Positions 12,545 to 24,351 of a stretch of DNA of 52,843 nucleotides are shown here, piece after piece. Within the stretch, counting starts at the first letter, position 1, and each line of letters begins with the position of its first letter. The position numbers and the translations under genes were made by a program. Source of the DNA: Nemertoderma westbladi (lineage: Eukaryota > Xenacoelomorpha > Nemertodermatida > Nemertodermatidae); contig JAUCBJ010006092.1 in NCBI GenBank assembly GCA_032718475.1, positions 1 to 52,843 on the forward strand, read 5' to 3'. The notes below the pieces were generated by a model. The model was given only the letters and a program-made list of their open reading frames with translations, was not told the DNA's origin and made no database searches.

Positions 12545-12678
12545 ATCTATATGATGATGCGACTGGGGTTGGGAATTTAATGAATATCATTTGTGGCATA
12601 TTTTGTCATTTGCTTCATTATTCCTAGGTCGGGTTACTCGTTAACAACTTGAAGAACAAGAAGTTCTTAATTGATGAA

Positions 12679-12746
12679 ATGTTTGCCTTGTACTGTCTTA
12701 CATTGACAGTTCTGGTACATCTACTGTCTGCTGCAGCTCAGGAAAC
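12679..12746 (+). CDS. Exon 1 of Cys-loop receptor-like gene: signal peptide
   Basis: The ATG at 12679 opens 22 codons plus 2 nt, beginning MFALYCLTLTVLVHLL and continuing SAAAQE. This is a classic secretory signal peptide with a hydrophobic core and small residues before a likely cleavage after the Ala run. The exon ends at AC|GTAAGT (12747), a consensus donor leaving phase 2. A good acceptor, TTCATTATTCCTAG, ends at 12627, so part of the 5' UTR is probably in an upstream exon. An ATG 5 bp upstream (12674) opens a 10-codon overlapping frame. The exon was too short to stand out as an ORF. Assignment rests on phase agreement with exon 2 and on downstream receptor exons on the same strand. Confidence 0.65.
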
Positions 12747-12881
12747 GTAAGTTATATAATATATAATTTTCTTGGTTTTGCCATTTTCTAAACGCTCTCT
12801 ACATTTGTCGGATGCGAAACTGTACCAAAATGCGAGAGAACTTTATCGATGTTCTGTTCCCCACACGGCATTCTTACAAAC

Positions 12882-13818
12882 TCCCAATGTTCTACGCATG
12901 TCCTTAGATCATCATAATGATGATGGGGTGATGATAACTCCACCTACTGGCTCCAGAAGTCGAGGAAATCATGCCTAGTACCTAACTGATCTAGACTTTG
13001 CTGATGACTTAGGAGTACTCTCAGAAACATTAGAGGGAGCCCAACGGCTCCTCAGCTCATTAGAACATGCTGCTTCTAGTGTTGATCTTCTTATTAACTC
13101 CAGAAAGACCAAAATTTTGACAGTTAACTTTGAAAGTCCTCAGCAAGTCTCTGATCGGATCAGCATAAGCTCAAAGGATGGTATGCTTGAGCATGTGGAC
13201 GACTTCTGTTACCTGGGATCATGGATCCGGAAGTCAGGTGAGGACCTTCGAATACGTAAGGGAAAGGCATGGGCAGCCTTGAATAGGCTTTCCAGGATTT
13301 GGAAGTCAACGAGAATTAATCGGAAACTTAAGGTGCGATTATTTAGAGCAGCAGTAGTTCCAGTACTCCTCTACAGGAGTCCATGCTGGGCTCTAACTGC
13401 TGAGGACACCAAATCTCTGGATGGCACATTCACAAGAATGCTACGCCGGGTTCATTGTGTCAAGTACAATGCACACATCTCCAACCAGACACTATATAAC
13501 ATTGGAGGTGTCTCATTGGTTCCCTCAAGCTTGACACTAGAACAAAATCGCCTCCGCTTTGCAGGACATTGCTTTCGCCGTGAGGACCAGCCAGTGCATA
13601 ATCTTGTACTTTGGCAGCCTCATGGAGTGAATAAGCATGGTGGACAGCCCATGAATTTCTTGAGACGCATCTTAAAGGACACTGGCCTTGAAGATGCGGA
13701 TGATAAGCAAATGTCATGGGTGATACGGAGTTGTGGCGGTGCAATTTTGTTGACAAGCCGGCACAGCATTCTTAAAAATGCAGCTGCAATGCAGCATGCC
13801 GATCCTAGTAGTAGTAGT
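12882..13818 (+). mobile_element. 5'-truncated RTE-like non-LTR retrotransposon fragment (family 1)
   Basis: A reverse-transcriptase C-terminal half in one frame. It has a TAG stop at 12976-12978, then an open frame through 13863. Just after the stop is the catalytic FADD box (12997-13008, TDLDFADDLG). Then come SRKTKILTVNF, FCYLGSWI, a thumb-like segment and the RLRFAGHCFRR region that ends this type of ORF2. The element ends in (TAG)n near 13806-13818, as RTE-clade elements often end in short tandem repeats. ACAAAC at 12876 and at 13819 may be the target-site duplication, which would put the insertion in intron 1 just after exon 1. It is non-functional because of the 5' truncation and the stop. 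Confidence 0.85.
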
Positions 13819-13863
13819 ACAAACACCCTGTGTTCAAATATTAACAATGGGTGTACAACATAG

Positions 13864-15745
13864 AGTGGAGTACAACATGGAATGCACCGCATTCATGGTC
13901 AATGTGCTGGATTACCCGAATAGGAACAGCCTATTCGGTTCTCTGTTCAGTGCATGGTGGCTAGTCAGATTATCTTTGTGGCAATAAGAAACTCCAAAAC
14001 ATGGAATAGCCGCCATTCTGAGAATATTTTATACTACAATCTAAACCTTAGGGATATCGCACTGACGCCCTGACGTTGAACTGAGCCGCCTTTACTTACA
14101 CCTTGTGGTGAATATCTAGACTATCACTGACTGCTCACGTGTCTTGGAGGGTCTACTTCTACTACTAATTCAGCACATACATATATCGTCCCACACTATT
14201 AGGATGCATTGGCAGAGGATGCACTCCACAGTTCGTAATATTCCATGTCAATTCCCAATTAATTTAATTTTTCTTTTAATTAGTCCCAATCTAGACTAGA
14301 AGTCATTTTAGGAATGATACTGGTTGACTATCACATTTCACATTCCAATTCTTTAGAGATAAATTTAAAATTTGTAGACATACAATTTATCTGTCTGTAC
14401 AAATTACCTGTCCTCTCTCTTGATCTATCGTAGATGGCCTGTTTTTGAAATCTATTTAATAAAGCAGTTGAAATCAGAATCAAGCAATCAAAATTCATAG
14501 TGTTACATTTGTGAAATAGAGATGGTTTTGTCTGATAACAGTTATCTTGGATGTCATTTCCAACGTTATTTGGTTTTAATCGCATCGATTAATGGGTTCA
14601 CGGCATGTGTCTAAGAGGACATGGTTATTACAGACTCCATACGACGAAATCCTGTCCGCGTCTAGTCTCTGGGTTCTGGTTAGGGTACTGGTAACTGACA
14701 GAAGTATGTAACTGAAGTATGGTACTGACAACCGTAGACTTTTAGACAGCACGTTTTTGTTTGACCAGCAGACAGACATCTACCTGCGGACAGACAAACG
14801 GACATGCAAATTTTATGACATCAGGCTTCCGCCTTCAAGGGATTGTGACAGTCAGACAGATATGCGTATAGGGCATCGTTACCATGGTACTATTAAACGG
14901 GTACCAATGGTACCAGGTATAAAACGTGTAACATTGTAAAGGCTTCTATCTCTTGGATGTTACCTGTAAAGTTTGATGGGCGGCACACTTACAACGAAGT
15001 TTATTTGTGAACTTTTTCGGTTATATTTATATTTCGAATAAACTTAATATTGCATTTGGAAAGTTGTTTGAATTAATTATGTGATTTTATCATCATTGTA
15101 TTTAACATATTATGTCCTTCGTAAAAGCCGTAAGAAAATAAAGTTTTTTTGTGAATTATAATTCATAATTGTCACTGTGAACATGATGCGTCACTTACGA
15201 AATTACTGAAGTGGAAATTTTGATTAAATGATGCATCGCGACATTTGATGAAGATAATCAGGATAGATGACACAGTGCTGTGTGTATAGGGGAAATCAAT
15301 AATTAGTTATATAATGTGTCCAAGCAATATTAATTAATAATTGCTTTTATAATTATATTATTATTAGTTTGATATTAATTATAGCGGTATAAATAATAAA
15401 TATGTCTTGTATTGCTTTAGTTATCAAATAATTTAGTGATTTAACATCCGTTCACCTTCACACCATGATGAACCGCTTTATCGCTTTACTGAACAAGATA
15501 ATCACCATATCTGTACACTTCGATTTATCAAACTACGCTGTAGTAATTGGATGTAGCTGTGTTTAGTTGTGTTCCTTGTAAATATAAAATCATGTCAATG
15601 TGCTTAGTATGGGTTCACTTCAAGTTCGAGTTTTTTTTACCTCACTACTACTATAAAGCTCTTGACACTGACTGACTATCTCTATGTTGTCTACCACAAA
15701 CTATTTCCACATCAGTAGTATTAGTGTGACAGCACTCACTGGACC
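13864..15745. other. Non-coding stretch, intron 1
   Basis: No exon, RNA gene or mobile element supported. It contains scattered short ORFs without family resemblance. GGTACCAATGGTACCAGG near 14900 is a local palindromic patch. Confidence 0.45.
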
Positions 15746-15823
15746 ACACACCTGTAGCGTGTGCTGTAGCGTGTGCTGCAGCACACCTGTAGCGTGTGCT
15801 GCAGCACACCTGTTGCGTGTGCT
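15746..15823. repeat. 23-bp minisatellite, about 3 copies
   Basis: Repeats of CACCTGTAGCGTGTGCTGCAGCA, with the perfect 16-bp palindrome GTGTGCTGCAGCACAC in two copies. Confidence 0.85.
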
Positions 15824-16609
15824 GCTATTCTAACATCATTCACCAACTAAACTCATAAAATAACCCGCTGATATGTTAAGAACAAGCAAAGGAATCTATC
15901 CATCGGATTATCACACCACAAGTTTGTATACACAGCGGTGCCGGTACCGGTACTACAACTAATACTATTTTATTAGGAGATTTCCCGAATGTAAACTACT
16001 GCAACAGAGCAACCAGTTCTACATCCACAGAGCTACAATATAGTTCAATAATATATCTGCTTAATATTCACCGAATTAACCCTCCTTTTTTTCATGGTGC
16101 CTCATAATCATAGTTGTTTCCTTGGTTGGTCGTTGGCGTTTCCACTGTAGCAGATTTGATAACAACCATTGAAACCCCCTGGGGTGCCATCATCAAATAT
16201 GTATGGGGAGATTCTGTCTGAAGTAGGCCCGCCCTTTAGAGATTGTGCCGCGAGCCTACATCTCCTAATTAGGTGTCTGTTTATTTTGAAAGAAATTCAG
16301 CTTGTAAGAAATTCAATTGGGTGCCACCACGCCTATGAAATGGCGAGCCATTAGTGAATTACTTTATAGTGACAGTTTTTTTTTTCTTATACATCCCATT
16401 TTCTAATTAGCGCTTGACACATAACTTGAGAGAAAACAAACTACAACAACATTTTAGAAACCGAATTTATAATACTGGACTTTGTACTGAATATCTCGAG
16501 AGCAGTTTTAAATTTTTTCAACCTTGGTATATAGGCCATCAACAATCCAGTCTTAGTATTCTGTATGTGACTATCATTTCAGTAGCATTAATAGTTATAC
16601 TTCTACATT
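15824..16609. other. Non-coding stretch, intron 1
   Basis: No supported feature. It includes a short T run near 16377-16385. Confidence 0.4.
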
Positions 16610-16920
16610 ACAAACTTTATTAAATGAGTCGGCGCGGTCGTGCAAGCTCGGACTGTGGAAATGAGATCCTTCCAGGCTTCCCGATTCTCCATAGTTGCCG
16701 CAATTTCGTTACTCTCAGGTTCAGTATCTCTTTCAAGCTGGTCTATATGCCATAGCTGGTCGACCATGTGGTATGCTTTCCTTGTGTTATGTTGGTTTCC
16801 AGAAAAGTAGATCTGGTGATATCTCATGTCCATGTGGTCCTCATGTATACTTATCCAGTAGTGCCCACTAAATCTTAATCTGCGTTCACGGAGGGTGGTT
16901 GATACTATGGAAGCCCAACG
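16610..16920 (-). pseudogene. RTE-like ORF2 3' fragment (family 2)
   Basis: Read on the minus strand, this is the extreme C-terminus of a non-LTR ORF2. It has STTLRERRLRFSGHYW, then a degenerate region, then DQLERDTEPESNEIAATMEN, REAWKDLISTVRA. The same motifs occur at 25020-25270, so the two belong to one family. The reverse transcriptase core is absent, giving a severely 5'-truncated relic about 300 bp long in intron 1. Confidence 0.85.
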
Positions 16921-16952
16921 CGTGAACAGCAAACTTCACAATTACTTTGGGG

Positions 16953-17168
16953 GTGTGTGTGTGTGTGTGTGGATGACGGGATTGCACGTCAACCTCACAC
17001 ATGCATGGGGGGGGGGGTGGTGTTTGTGTGCGTGACGTACTTCACGTCACACTCACACATACGTTTGCCATCTTTGTGTACATTTGTTCGTGGCCACTGT
17101 TTGGTCAATTTGACATCAACTTCTCGTCTACCACACACATGGACCGGTCAATCAATCAATCAATCAAT
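16953..17168. repeat. Simple repeats: (GT)n, poly-G and (CAAT)n
   Basis: A GT run at 16953-16972, an 11-G run at 17007-17017, and (CAAT)n at about 17148-17168. Between them is unrecognised sequence with GTGACGTACTTCACGTCAC, an imperfect palindrome near 17031. Confidence 0.85.
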
Positions 17169-19437
17169 AGAGCTCGTATAATTTCGATTTACGCAATATA
17201 TGACATGATTGTAAACATTATAGTTATAGCATTACAATTTTTCAATCTTACAATGTAACGTTTATTTAGCTAAAATTTGTAATGTTTGTGATAGTAATGT
17301 AATAGTATAGTAGATGTAGATTTTAAATGACAAACAAGAACAGTAGCATAGCTAGTGTTGTTCTATTTTGCCGTTGTGGCGCGTAGATATAAAGAGAAGG
17401 GTTCATGCCATCATAATATTCGTTATTTCTAATTTCGGGTTAAATTTAGTTCTGTTTTTTCCCATTTATGTCTATTGTAAATATATATAAAACTAATAAT
17501 AATTATTGTAATGTCTAGTATTATAGCAACGTGTGGGCACACCATTATACAAAATTAATTAATAAACTTTCATGCTATTTTACTGATAGAAGAGAGAGGA
17601 TAATGACAGGACAATATTATTCATTGATGAAGATGAGGTTAATGTTATTTCGTGTGTGTTCATTTATTAATATTAATATTCAAATATAAGTATATGTGTT
17701 AATTCAGGTTGTTTATTAAATATGTCTTGTACTTCTTGCTAAAGATTTCTTGGATTTATTATTTTTTAAGTCAAACTTTATTGAATTCCATATTTTTGTG
17801 CATATTCTAAGGATTTTTGTCAATTGATTACGATATGTTTTATATTGTTGTTGATTTTGTAGGATTCTTAGATTGAGTGGCGTAAAGTTTATTCTTTTTA
17901 TTGTAGATTTTACAAGTGCCGGTGTCATCCAGGGTTTCCGTGGAATCTCATTCTTTATTAAGTTTTTTTTGGTAGGTGTTTATTTGTAATAATCTCCAGA
18001 TCGTTCTAGAAATTTTCAAATTTCACCTCTAGTGGGATTGAGTGGTCTTTGTATGTCCAGTTCAGATTTTTTTGTAAGTCAGAAAGAAATCTGGGTTGTT
18101 TAAATTTAGAGTCATAAATATAAGTTGTCTGCGGGGGTGTAAAGTAGCACGAATATTTCTGTATTATAAAGAATGTTATTGGCCGTGGCCTTTACTACGT
18201 TGTCTTCAAGCTAAAAATATAAAAACAAACAATATAAAGAATAGCATAATATTCCCAAAGGACGGTGTAATGCAATCGACTTTCCTATAAAACTACGTGG
18301 CTGCTGGCTAGAATTAATAACATTTATTATTAATGTTTAATCTACCTGCTTTTATTATACATTCCTCAACAGAACTCCCACTGCAGGTAAAGTACTCAAA
18401 ATAATAGTTCTGTGAACAATACTTCACAAAATTCTTTACTTCCTATTTATTTTTATTACCAAAGTTTTTTATATCCTTAAATAGCAACTTATTGAGGCTC
18501 TGCTTCTAAGTTGACTGGTTGCTTCTGCTAACGGTCGTTTCTGTCATCCCGGGTTACCATTCAACAGGAATGTCGGACTGACGATTTGGGTCGCATATTA
18601 AACTAGAAATTTGATCTGTTCTTCATGTCTTTCTAGTCTTCTAATTTGGTTTGTGAATATCAAACACCAAAGAAACTTAACCTTGTTTTATTTTTGTCAT
18701 AAAGTTAGGGAATTGATTTTTTTTACAATTTATGTAAAAATGCTAATTTTCTAATAATTATTCTTAAGAAGGACAATTATAGTGACTTATGGTTATTATT
18801 CTTAAGAAGGACAGTTATTTAATGGTGAAAAATTATGTTTGCTCTGATCTTCAGTCGGGGTTTCTTTCGAATTCGGCAATATATTGTAAAATCATCCCTT
18901 GTTATTCATTATATAAGATTTTTTTATTGAAATATTAATTCACGAGCTTTACACTCAGTTTTATACAAGACGAGAGTTTCTCTCAGTTCGATTGTGTTGC
19001 GGATAGTAGAAATAAACTCATTCACTTTGCAACCATTTCCCCCTTCTTCACCTAGAACTATATACATGCTTTGTTACCCATGCGATAAGTCCCCATTATA
19101 GAAATGGGTGAAAGTTATTAATATTGTATTCAGTCAGCCTTGAAATTAGTTGTGCGGTGTGTAACTGATTTATCAATAACTTACATGCATAATACATAGT
19201 GTTACGTAGTAGGTGTTTATATATACAAATCCTTTGTTAGAAATGTATATGAATGTATAATTGCAATCTATGAATTACAACAAAGGTATTCTGTGTGCCT
19301 GCGTGTCTATATTGTTGTGAGAATAACACTTAGCCGCCACAGACCAACTCATATATATATAACTTTATACATTATATAAAAAAGATACCAATCAATATGT
19401 AGTCTAGTTAAGGTACATCATATCAAACAAGCAAACC
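17169..19437. other. AT-rich non-coding stretch, intron 1
   Basis: No exon or element I can support. A locally repeated TTATTCTTAAGAAGGACA occurs near 18758 and 18793. Short ORFs (for example on the minus strand near 17716-17928) are not recognisable. Confidence 0.45.
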
Positions 19438-19572
19438 AGTAGTGTTTTGGTTCCCTGTAATTTAACTGGTACTAATTTTATCGACCCCAGAGGATGAACG
19501 ACTGTGTGGACCCTGGCGGGGCTGAACCTACAACCAATAGATTGCAGGCCCTGTCTAGGAGGAAACTAAAGG
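19438..19572 (-). mobile_element. tRNA-derived SINE-like fragment
   Basis: On the minus strand it contains GGTTCAGCCCC, close to a pol III B box (GGTTCRANYCC), followed by GTCGTTCATCCTCTGGGGTCG and AAAATTAGTACCAG. From memory the ATCGACCCC-AGAGGATGAA segment resembles repeats common in mollusc, especially cephalopod, genomes. A clear A box is not seen, so the head may be lost. Confidence 0.5.
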
Positions 19573-19597
19573 TAAATACGGTAGTACTGAGTGCCTA

Positions 19598-20539
19598 GGC
19601 ACCAAGTACTATGGTAGTATTAACCGCCTAGGCAACGGGAATACCCTCAGGCACCAAGTACTATGGTAGTATTAACTGCCTAGGCAATGGGAACTACCCT
19701 CAGGCACCAAGCACTATGGTAGTATTAACCGCCTAGGCAACGGGAACTACCCTCAGGCACCAGGTACTATGGTAGTATTAACCGCCTAGGCAACGGGAAT
19801 ACCCTCAGGCACCAAGTACTATGGTAGTATTAACCGCCTAGGCAACGGGAATACCCTCAGGCACCAAGTAATATGGTAGTATTAACCGCTTAGGCAATGG
19901 GAACTACCCTCAGGCACCAAGTACTATGGTAGTATTAACCGCCTAGGCAACGGGAATACCCTCAGGCACCAAGTACTATGGTAGTATTAACCGCCTAGGC
20001 AACGGGAATACCCTCAGGCACCAAGTAATATGGTAGTATTAACCGCCTAGGCAATGGGAACTACCCTCAGGCACCAAGTACTATGGTAGTATTAACCGCC
20101 TAAGCAACGGGAACTACCCTCAGGCACCAGGTACTATGGTAGTATTAACCGCCTAGGCAACGGGAATACCCTCAGGCACCAAGTACTATGGTAGTATTAA
20201 CCGCCTAGGCAACGGGAATACCCTCAGGCACCAAGTAATATGGTAGTATTAACCGCCTAGGCAATGGGAACTACCCTCAGGCACCAGGTACTATGGTAGT
20301 ATTAACCGCCTAGGCAACGGGAATACCCTCAGGCACCAAGTAATATGGTAGTATTAACCGCCTAGGCAACGGGAATACCCTCAGGCACCAATTACTATGG
20401 TAGTATTAACCGCCTAGGCAACGGGAATACCCTCAGGCACCAGGTAATATGGTAGTATTAACCGCCTAGGCAATGGGAACTACCCTCAGGCACCAGGTAC
20501 TATGGTAGTATTAACCGCCTAGGCAACGGGAATACCCTC
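19598..20539. repeat. 52/53-bp minisatellite array, about 18 copies
   Basis: The unit contains CAGGCACCAAGTACTATGGT, AGTATTAACCGCCTAGGCAA and CGGGAATACCCT (52 bp) or CGGGAACTACCCT (53 bp). The two length types and the GTACTATGG/GTAATATGG variants are interspersed in recurring blocks. It contains inverted TGCCTAGGCA-like palindromes. Confidence 0.96.
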
Positions 20540-20559
20540 TCATCTGTAAAATAATGCAG

Positions 20560-20648
20560 TGGCAGTCTGTGTATCCTTGTTTGAGTGGTGGCAGTCTGTG
20601 TATCCTTGTTTGAGTGGTGGCAGTCTGTGTATCCTTGTTTGAGTGGTG
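20560..20648. repeat. 29-bp direct repeat, 3 copies
   Basis: Three consecutive copies of TGGCAGTCTGTGTATCCTTG plus TTTGAGTGG. Confidence 0.93.
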
Positions 20649-20800
20649 AGCATACCTGGTGGATTATTTATTTACGAGATCGATTTTACGTGATACATCC
20701 TATAGGTGGCGAATTAATTTTTAGGCTTGCTGCTCATCAAGATTCCCATTAAAATTACATATTTATTTAAATCGAGGTTGACATGTAAATGTTTTCACAT

Positions 20801-20827
20801 GGGGGGGGGGGGGGGGGGGGGGGGGGG
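20801..20827. repeat. Poly-G tract (27 G)
   Basis: The longest uninterrupted G run in the window. A matching poly-C run lies at 21061-21077, making a potential inverted G/C pair 235 bp apart. Confidence 0.9.
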
Positions 20828-20900
20828 CTGGAAGCAAATGCGCCTCAATGTTAAATTCTCAATTTAGGGAAATGAGCAGGTTACAGTGGCACGTTATTTT

Positions 20901-20982
20901 AACCAAAACAATAAACTAAACACAATAGAACAGGTTAAAGTAACCAAAACAATAAACTAAACACAATAGAACAGGTTAAAGT
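20901..20982. repeat. 41-bp direct duplication
   Basis: Two adjacent identical copies beginning AACCAAAACAATAAACTAAA and ending CAGGTTAAAGT. Confidence 0.93.
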
Positions 20983-21060
20983 TTTATTTTTTAAATTAAT
21001 CAGCTGTTACTTACGTCGAATTTCCCCTGGAGAGGTATGCATTTTTATTGCGTCCAGTTC

Positions 21061-21077
21061 CCCCCCCCCCCCCCCCC
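21061..21077. repeat. Poly-C tract (17 C)
   Basis: Uninterrupted C run upstream of exon 2. Confidence 0.9.
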
Positions 21078-21339
21078 GCCCCTATCTGTAATTATCATAC
21101 CGAGATGAGTAATTCTACCATCGTTTTCAAGTCTACTCCATTTTCGCTTTCTGTCTGTTGGCCAATTACACCATGACGAAAAAGTTATTAAATTTCGATA
21201 CAAGATATATATATATTTCATTAATTGAGTGATCGGTAGTAAACCAACCTCCCTTGGGAAATCTTTACGAGAGAATTGTTCTATGTGATATAATAATATA
21301 CAATATTTATTACAATAATATTTTATTTTTCATACCTAG

Positions 21340-21466
21340 AATCGATAGTGACTCATCAACAACAGTCACAACTACAACAACATCAACAACACCAGAAACT
21401 CCTGATCCAGTCGAATCTGCAGAATATATTGACGATTATTATGAATACAACGAATATGAAGAGTAT
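21340..21466 (+). CDS. Exon 2 of Cys-loop receptor-like gene: Thr-rich/acidic N-terminal segment
   Basis: The acceptor TTTTATTTTTCATACCTAG ends at 21339. The exon gives one nucleotide to complete the phase-2 codon from exon 1, then 42 codons: a Ser/Thr-rich stretch (SDSSTTVTTTTTSTTPETPD) and an Asp/Glu/Tyr stretch (EYIDDYYEYNEYEEY). The donor TAT|GTAAAT at 21467 leaves phase 0, which fits exon 3. If it were not spliced, a TAG would end the frame four codons later. The low-complexity sequence looks like an O-glycosylated, acidic linker at the mature N-terminus. It is not a conserved Cys-loop feature, so a small extra exon encoding the usual N-terminal helix could be missing before exon 3. The assignment rests on splice signals and phase, not homology. 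Confidence 0.55.
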
Positions 21467-22196
21467 GTAAATAATTAGTTGTTGTTGATTAAAATTATCT
21501 GTAATTATATATATAAAATATATATAAAAGTCAGGTCAGGTCCCCAGATCCTGCTACCACTATGGCAGTAATGTGGTACTACCTGTAGCTGTCAGCCCAG
21601 TAGGGCAGGCCCGGTAAGCATAGCCTATTCATTATTAAGTTGATCAAGAGTGGGTTGGTTTAGCCCCGTCAACTAAATAAGTCATTGAGGGCTATAGCGC
21701 CTAGGGCACCATTGAAGGCAAAGGCTTGATACGCATCTGCATTAGAGATGATACACGCCCCGCCCTGTCTATACTGGATGCTCCTCTACCAGTGCTAGGT
21801 CTCTACCAGTGTTAGGTAACCTAACCCAGGAGGCACACTTGGTTCAAGGTGTAACAAAAGGACCCCTACATTCGGCAGCAGGGCTGTAGGCCATGGATAG
21901 GCGGAAGGTAATCAACCAACGGCTAGACATGCTGACAAGGTCGGCGGAAGGTAATCAACCAACGGCGACCTACTGCGAAGACGCTTGTAGGAGGTGCGCC
22001 CACAAGCGGTTTACTCCCACAACTGAAAGATATGAGTATGAGAACCCTCCAGGAGAAATACCAGCTCGGTCGTCGCCCGGGTCAACAAGGACCGCGTCCC
22101 TCAGTGGTACACCAGGCTGGGGTCGATAAATTGGCTACTGGAACAGAAGACAGAGAAGAAAGAATTACCAACCTGTTGAAATGTAAAAAGACACTA

Positions 22197-23172
22197 AAGA
22201 TTGCTACAATGAACGCACGCACTCTGAAAGCACATACCAAACAGGGTGACATGGTCGCTCTGGCAATGGAATATAACATCGACATCATCTGCATCCAAGA
22301 ACATTGGATTTGTCATGAAGACACTGCCATGAAGTACAATGACATTGGAAATGGATGAACGTTAGTAACAAGCTCAGCAGTAAGAAACTCGGCCAATGCA
22401 TCAATTTGTGGATTAGGAATTCTGTTAAGCCCATTTGCACTTAAGACCCTAAACAACATCGAATCTATAAATTCCAGGGTTATGATTGCAACATTTGATG
22501 GGAATCCCAAGGCAACAGTTATATGTTGCTACAGTCCAACCAATGCCTCAGAGCCAGAACAAGCAGTCAAGTTTTATGAAGAACTGACTGGACTTATAAA
22601 GGACATTCCGAAACACAATGTTAAAGTCATTGCTGGTGACCTGAATGCGCAAATTGGCCCAGAAGACATCAAGGGTTACACCTATAACACCAGTTCTAAC
22701 AGAAATGGGTACTTACTTTTAGACCTAATGGAAGAATGTGAATTGATACCAACAAACAACACATTCGAAAAGAGTAAGGGGAAGCTTTGGACCTTTCAAT
22801 ACCCTAATGGAACCAAAGCACAACTGGATTACATCCTTATAAACAAAAAGTGGAGAAACAGTATGGTCAACTACGAGGCATACAGCTCGTTCAACCTAAT
22901 TGGTTCGGACCACAGAATTGTGACTGCAGAGATCAGACTCAGTTTGAGAGCCAGCAAACCCAGGACAAGCAAGCAAATCAACTATGACTGGGAGAAATTC
23001 AGAACTGATAATGCTGTAAAGGATGCTTACACAGTAGAAGTTCAAAACCGCTTTGAAGCACTTCAGTCAATGGATGAAGACCAATCCACCGATTCAATAT
23101 ACCAGAATATAATAACAGCCCACAAGGAATCAGCTAAGAGGCATTTCCCCAGAAACCCAAACGAAAACAGTA
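22197..23172 (+). pseudogene. APE-type endonuclease domain of family-2 ORF
   Basis: The frame starts KIATMNARTLKAHTKQGD (LINE endonuclease N-terminus) and continues through DIICIQEHW, carrying the catalytic Glu. An in-frame TGA at 22356-22358 interrupts it, and it resumes in the same frame. Downstream motifs are VICCYSPTNAS, VIAGDLNAQIG (the GDxN metal-site motif), NGYLLLDLMEE, TFQYPNGTKAQLDYILI and LIGSDHRIVTAEIRL (the SDH catalytic motif). All expected endonuclease blocks are present, so the only visible disabling change in this domain is the stop. A frameshift near 23172 separates it from the linker and RT. Confidence 0.9.
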
Positions 23173-23173
23173 T

Positions 23174-24351
23174 GTGCCATGGCAAAACTCTGAGGTTACT
23201 TGTAAGAGAGAAGATCTTAAGATAGCCTACAAAGTTAAAACCGAACAATCAACAACCGAAAACATTAACAAGGTTGAGAAAGCTAAGGACGATCTTAAAT
23301 TGGCCTACAACATCAGCCAGGAAAAGTACATACAGGATAAAACTGAAGCAATTACAACTGCTCACATACAGCAACAATCATGACTTACCTGGCAAACTGT
23401 AAATGAGGTATCTGGTCGGAAAAGTTGTGCAAAGGGGTGCCTCAAAGCCGATAGTCCTGAAGAACGTGTTGTGAAGTGGAAAAATCACTTCAGCAACTTG
23501 CTTGGGCAGACCAAACATCGAGGTCAGCCCTACAAGGAAAATATATGACAAGACACTACCTATAGAAACAGGGGACTTCACACCTGCCGAACTCCAAAGA
23601 AGCATCAAAAGCATGTCCAATAATAAAGCGAGTGGATTAGATGAAATCCCAGTGGAGGTATGGAAAACCGGAGTGCTAAACAGACCATTATTGAATGTTT
23701 GCAACCGGTTGTTAAAAGGGAAAAGCCACCACCAATTTGGACTAAAGGTCAACTAAAGCCTCTCCCCAAGAAAGGAGACCTCGGCATACCAACAAACTAT
23801 CGTGGGATCTGTCTGCTTGTGGTAGCTGCCAAAATATACAATAAAATGATTCTATATAGGATTAGGCCTCACATAGAGAAACTACTGCGTAAGAGTCAAA
23901 ACTGATTTCGACCAAGTAGATCAACAATAGCTCAGATACTTGCACTACGGAGACTGATTGAAGTAATTAAGTCAAGTAATCTCCCTGCAGTCATGACTGT
24001 TGTGGACTTCAAGAAGGCATTCGACTCCATCCATTGAGGTAAAATGCTTGAAATCTTAAGAGCTTATGGAATACCAGAAGTAATTGTTGCTGGCATTGGA
24101 TTGTTATATTGTGACACAGAAGCGCAGGTACTCTCACCACCCTCGCTGGCGTACTGCAAGGTGACACATTAGCACCATTACTATTCGTAATTGTGCTGGA
24201 TTACGCAATGAGGACGGCCACAAAGGGTGAAGATCTGGGATTCACACTTCAAGAACGCAGAAGTAGTAGATATCCGACAACTACAGTCACAGACACCGAC
24301 GTTGCGGATGACATCGCCCTGCTCTCTAATACGCTAGCAGATGCACAGCTA
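23174..24351 (+). pseudogene. Reverse transcriptase fingers/palm of family-2 ORF
   Basis: Successive motifs in shifting frames: VVKWKNHFSNLL, NNKASGLDEIPVEVWK (RT motif 0), LKPLPKKGDLGIPTNYRGIC (motif 1), a TGA replacing Gly in xFRPSRST (23905), VVDFKKAFDSIH (catalytic Asp, motif A) followed by TGA for Trp, and TDTDVADDIALLSN, in which FADD has become VADD (24301-24312). At least two frameshifts and three stops are visible. Reading is cut at about 24351 by a reverse-oriented SINE. Confidence 0.9.

Noticed and set aside
13117-13863. Host gene encoding a 248-residue protein
   Set aside because: It is the reverse transcriptase C-terminal part of a non-LTR element, continuous with an FADD box after an in-frame TAG and ending at a (TAG)n tail.
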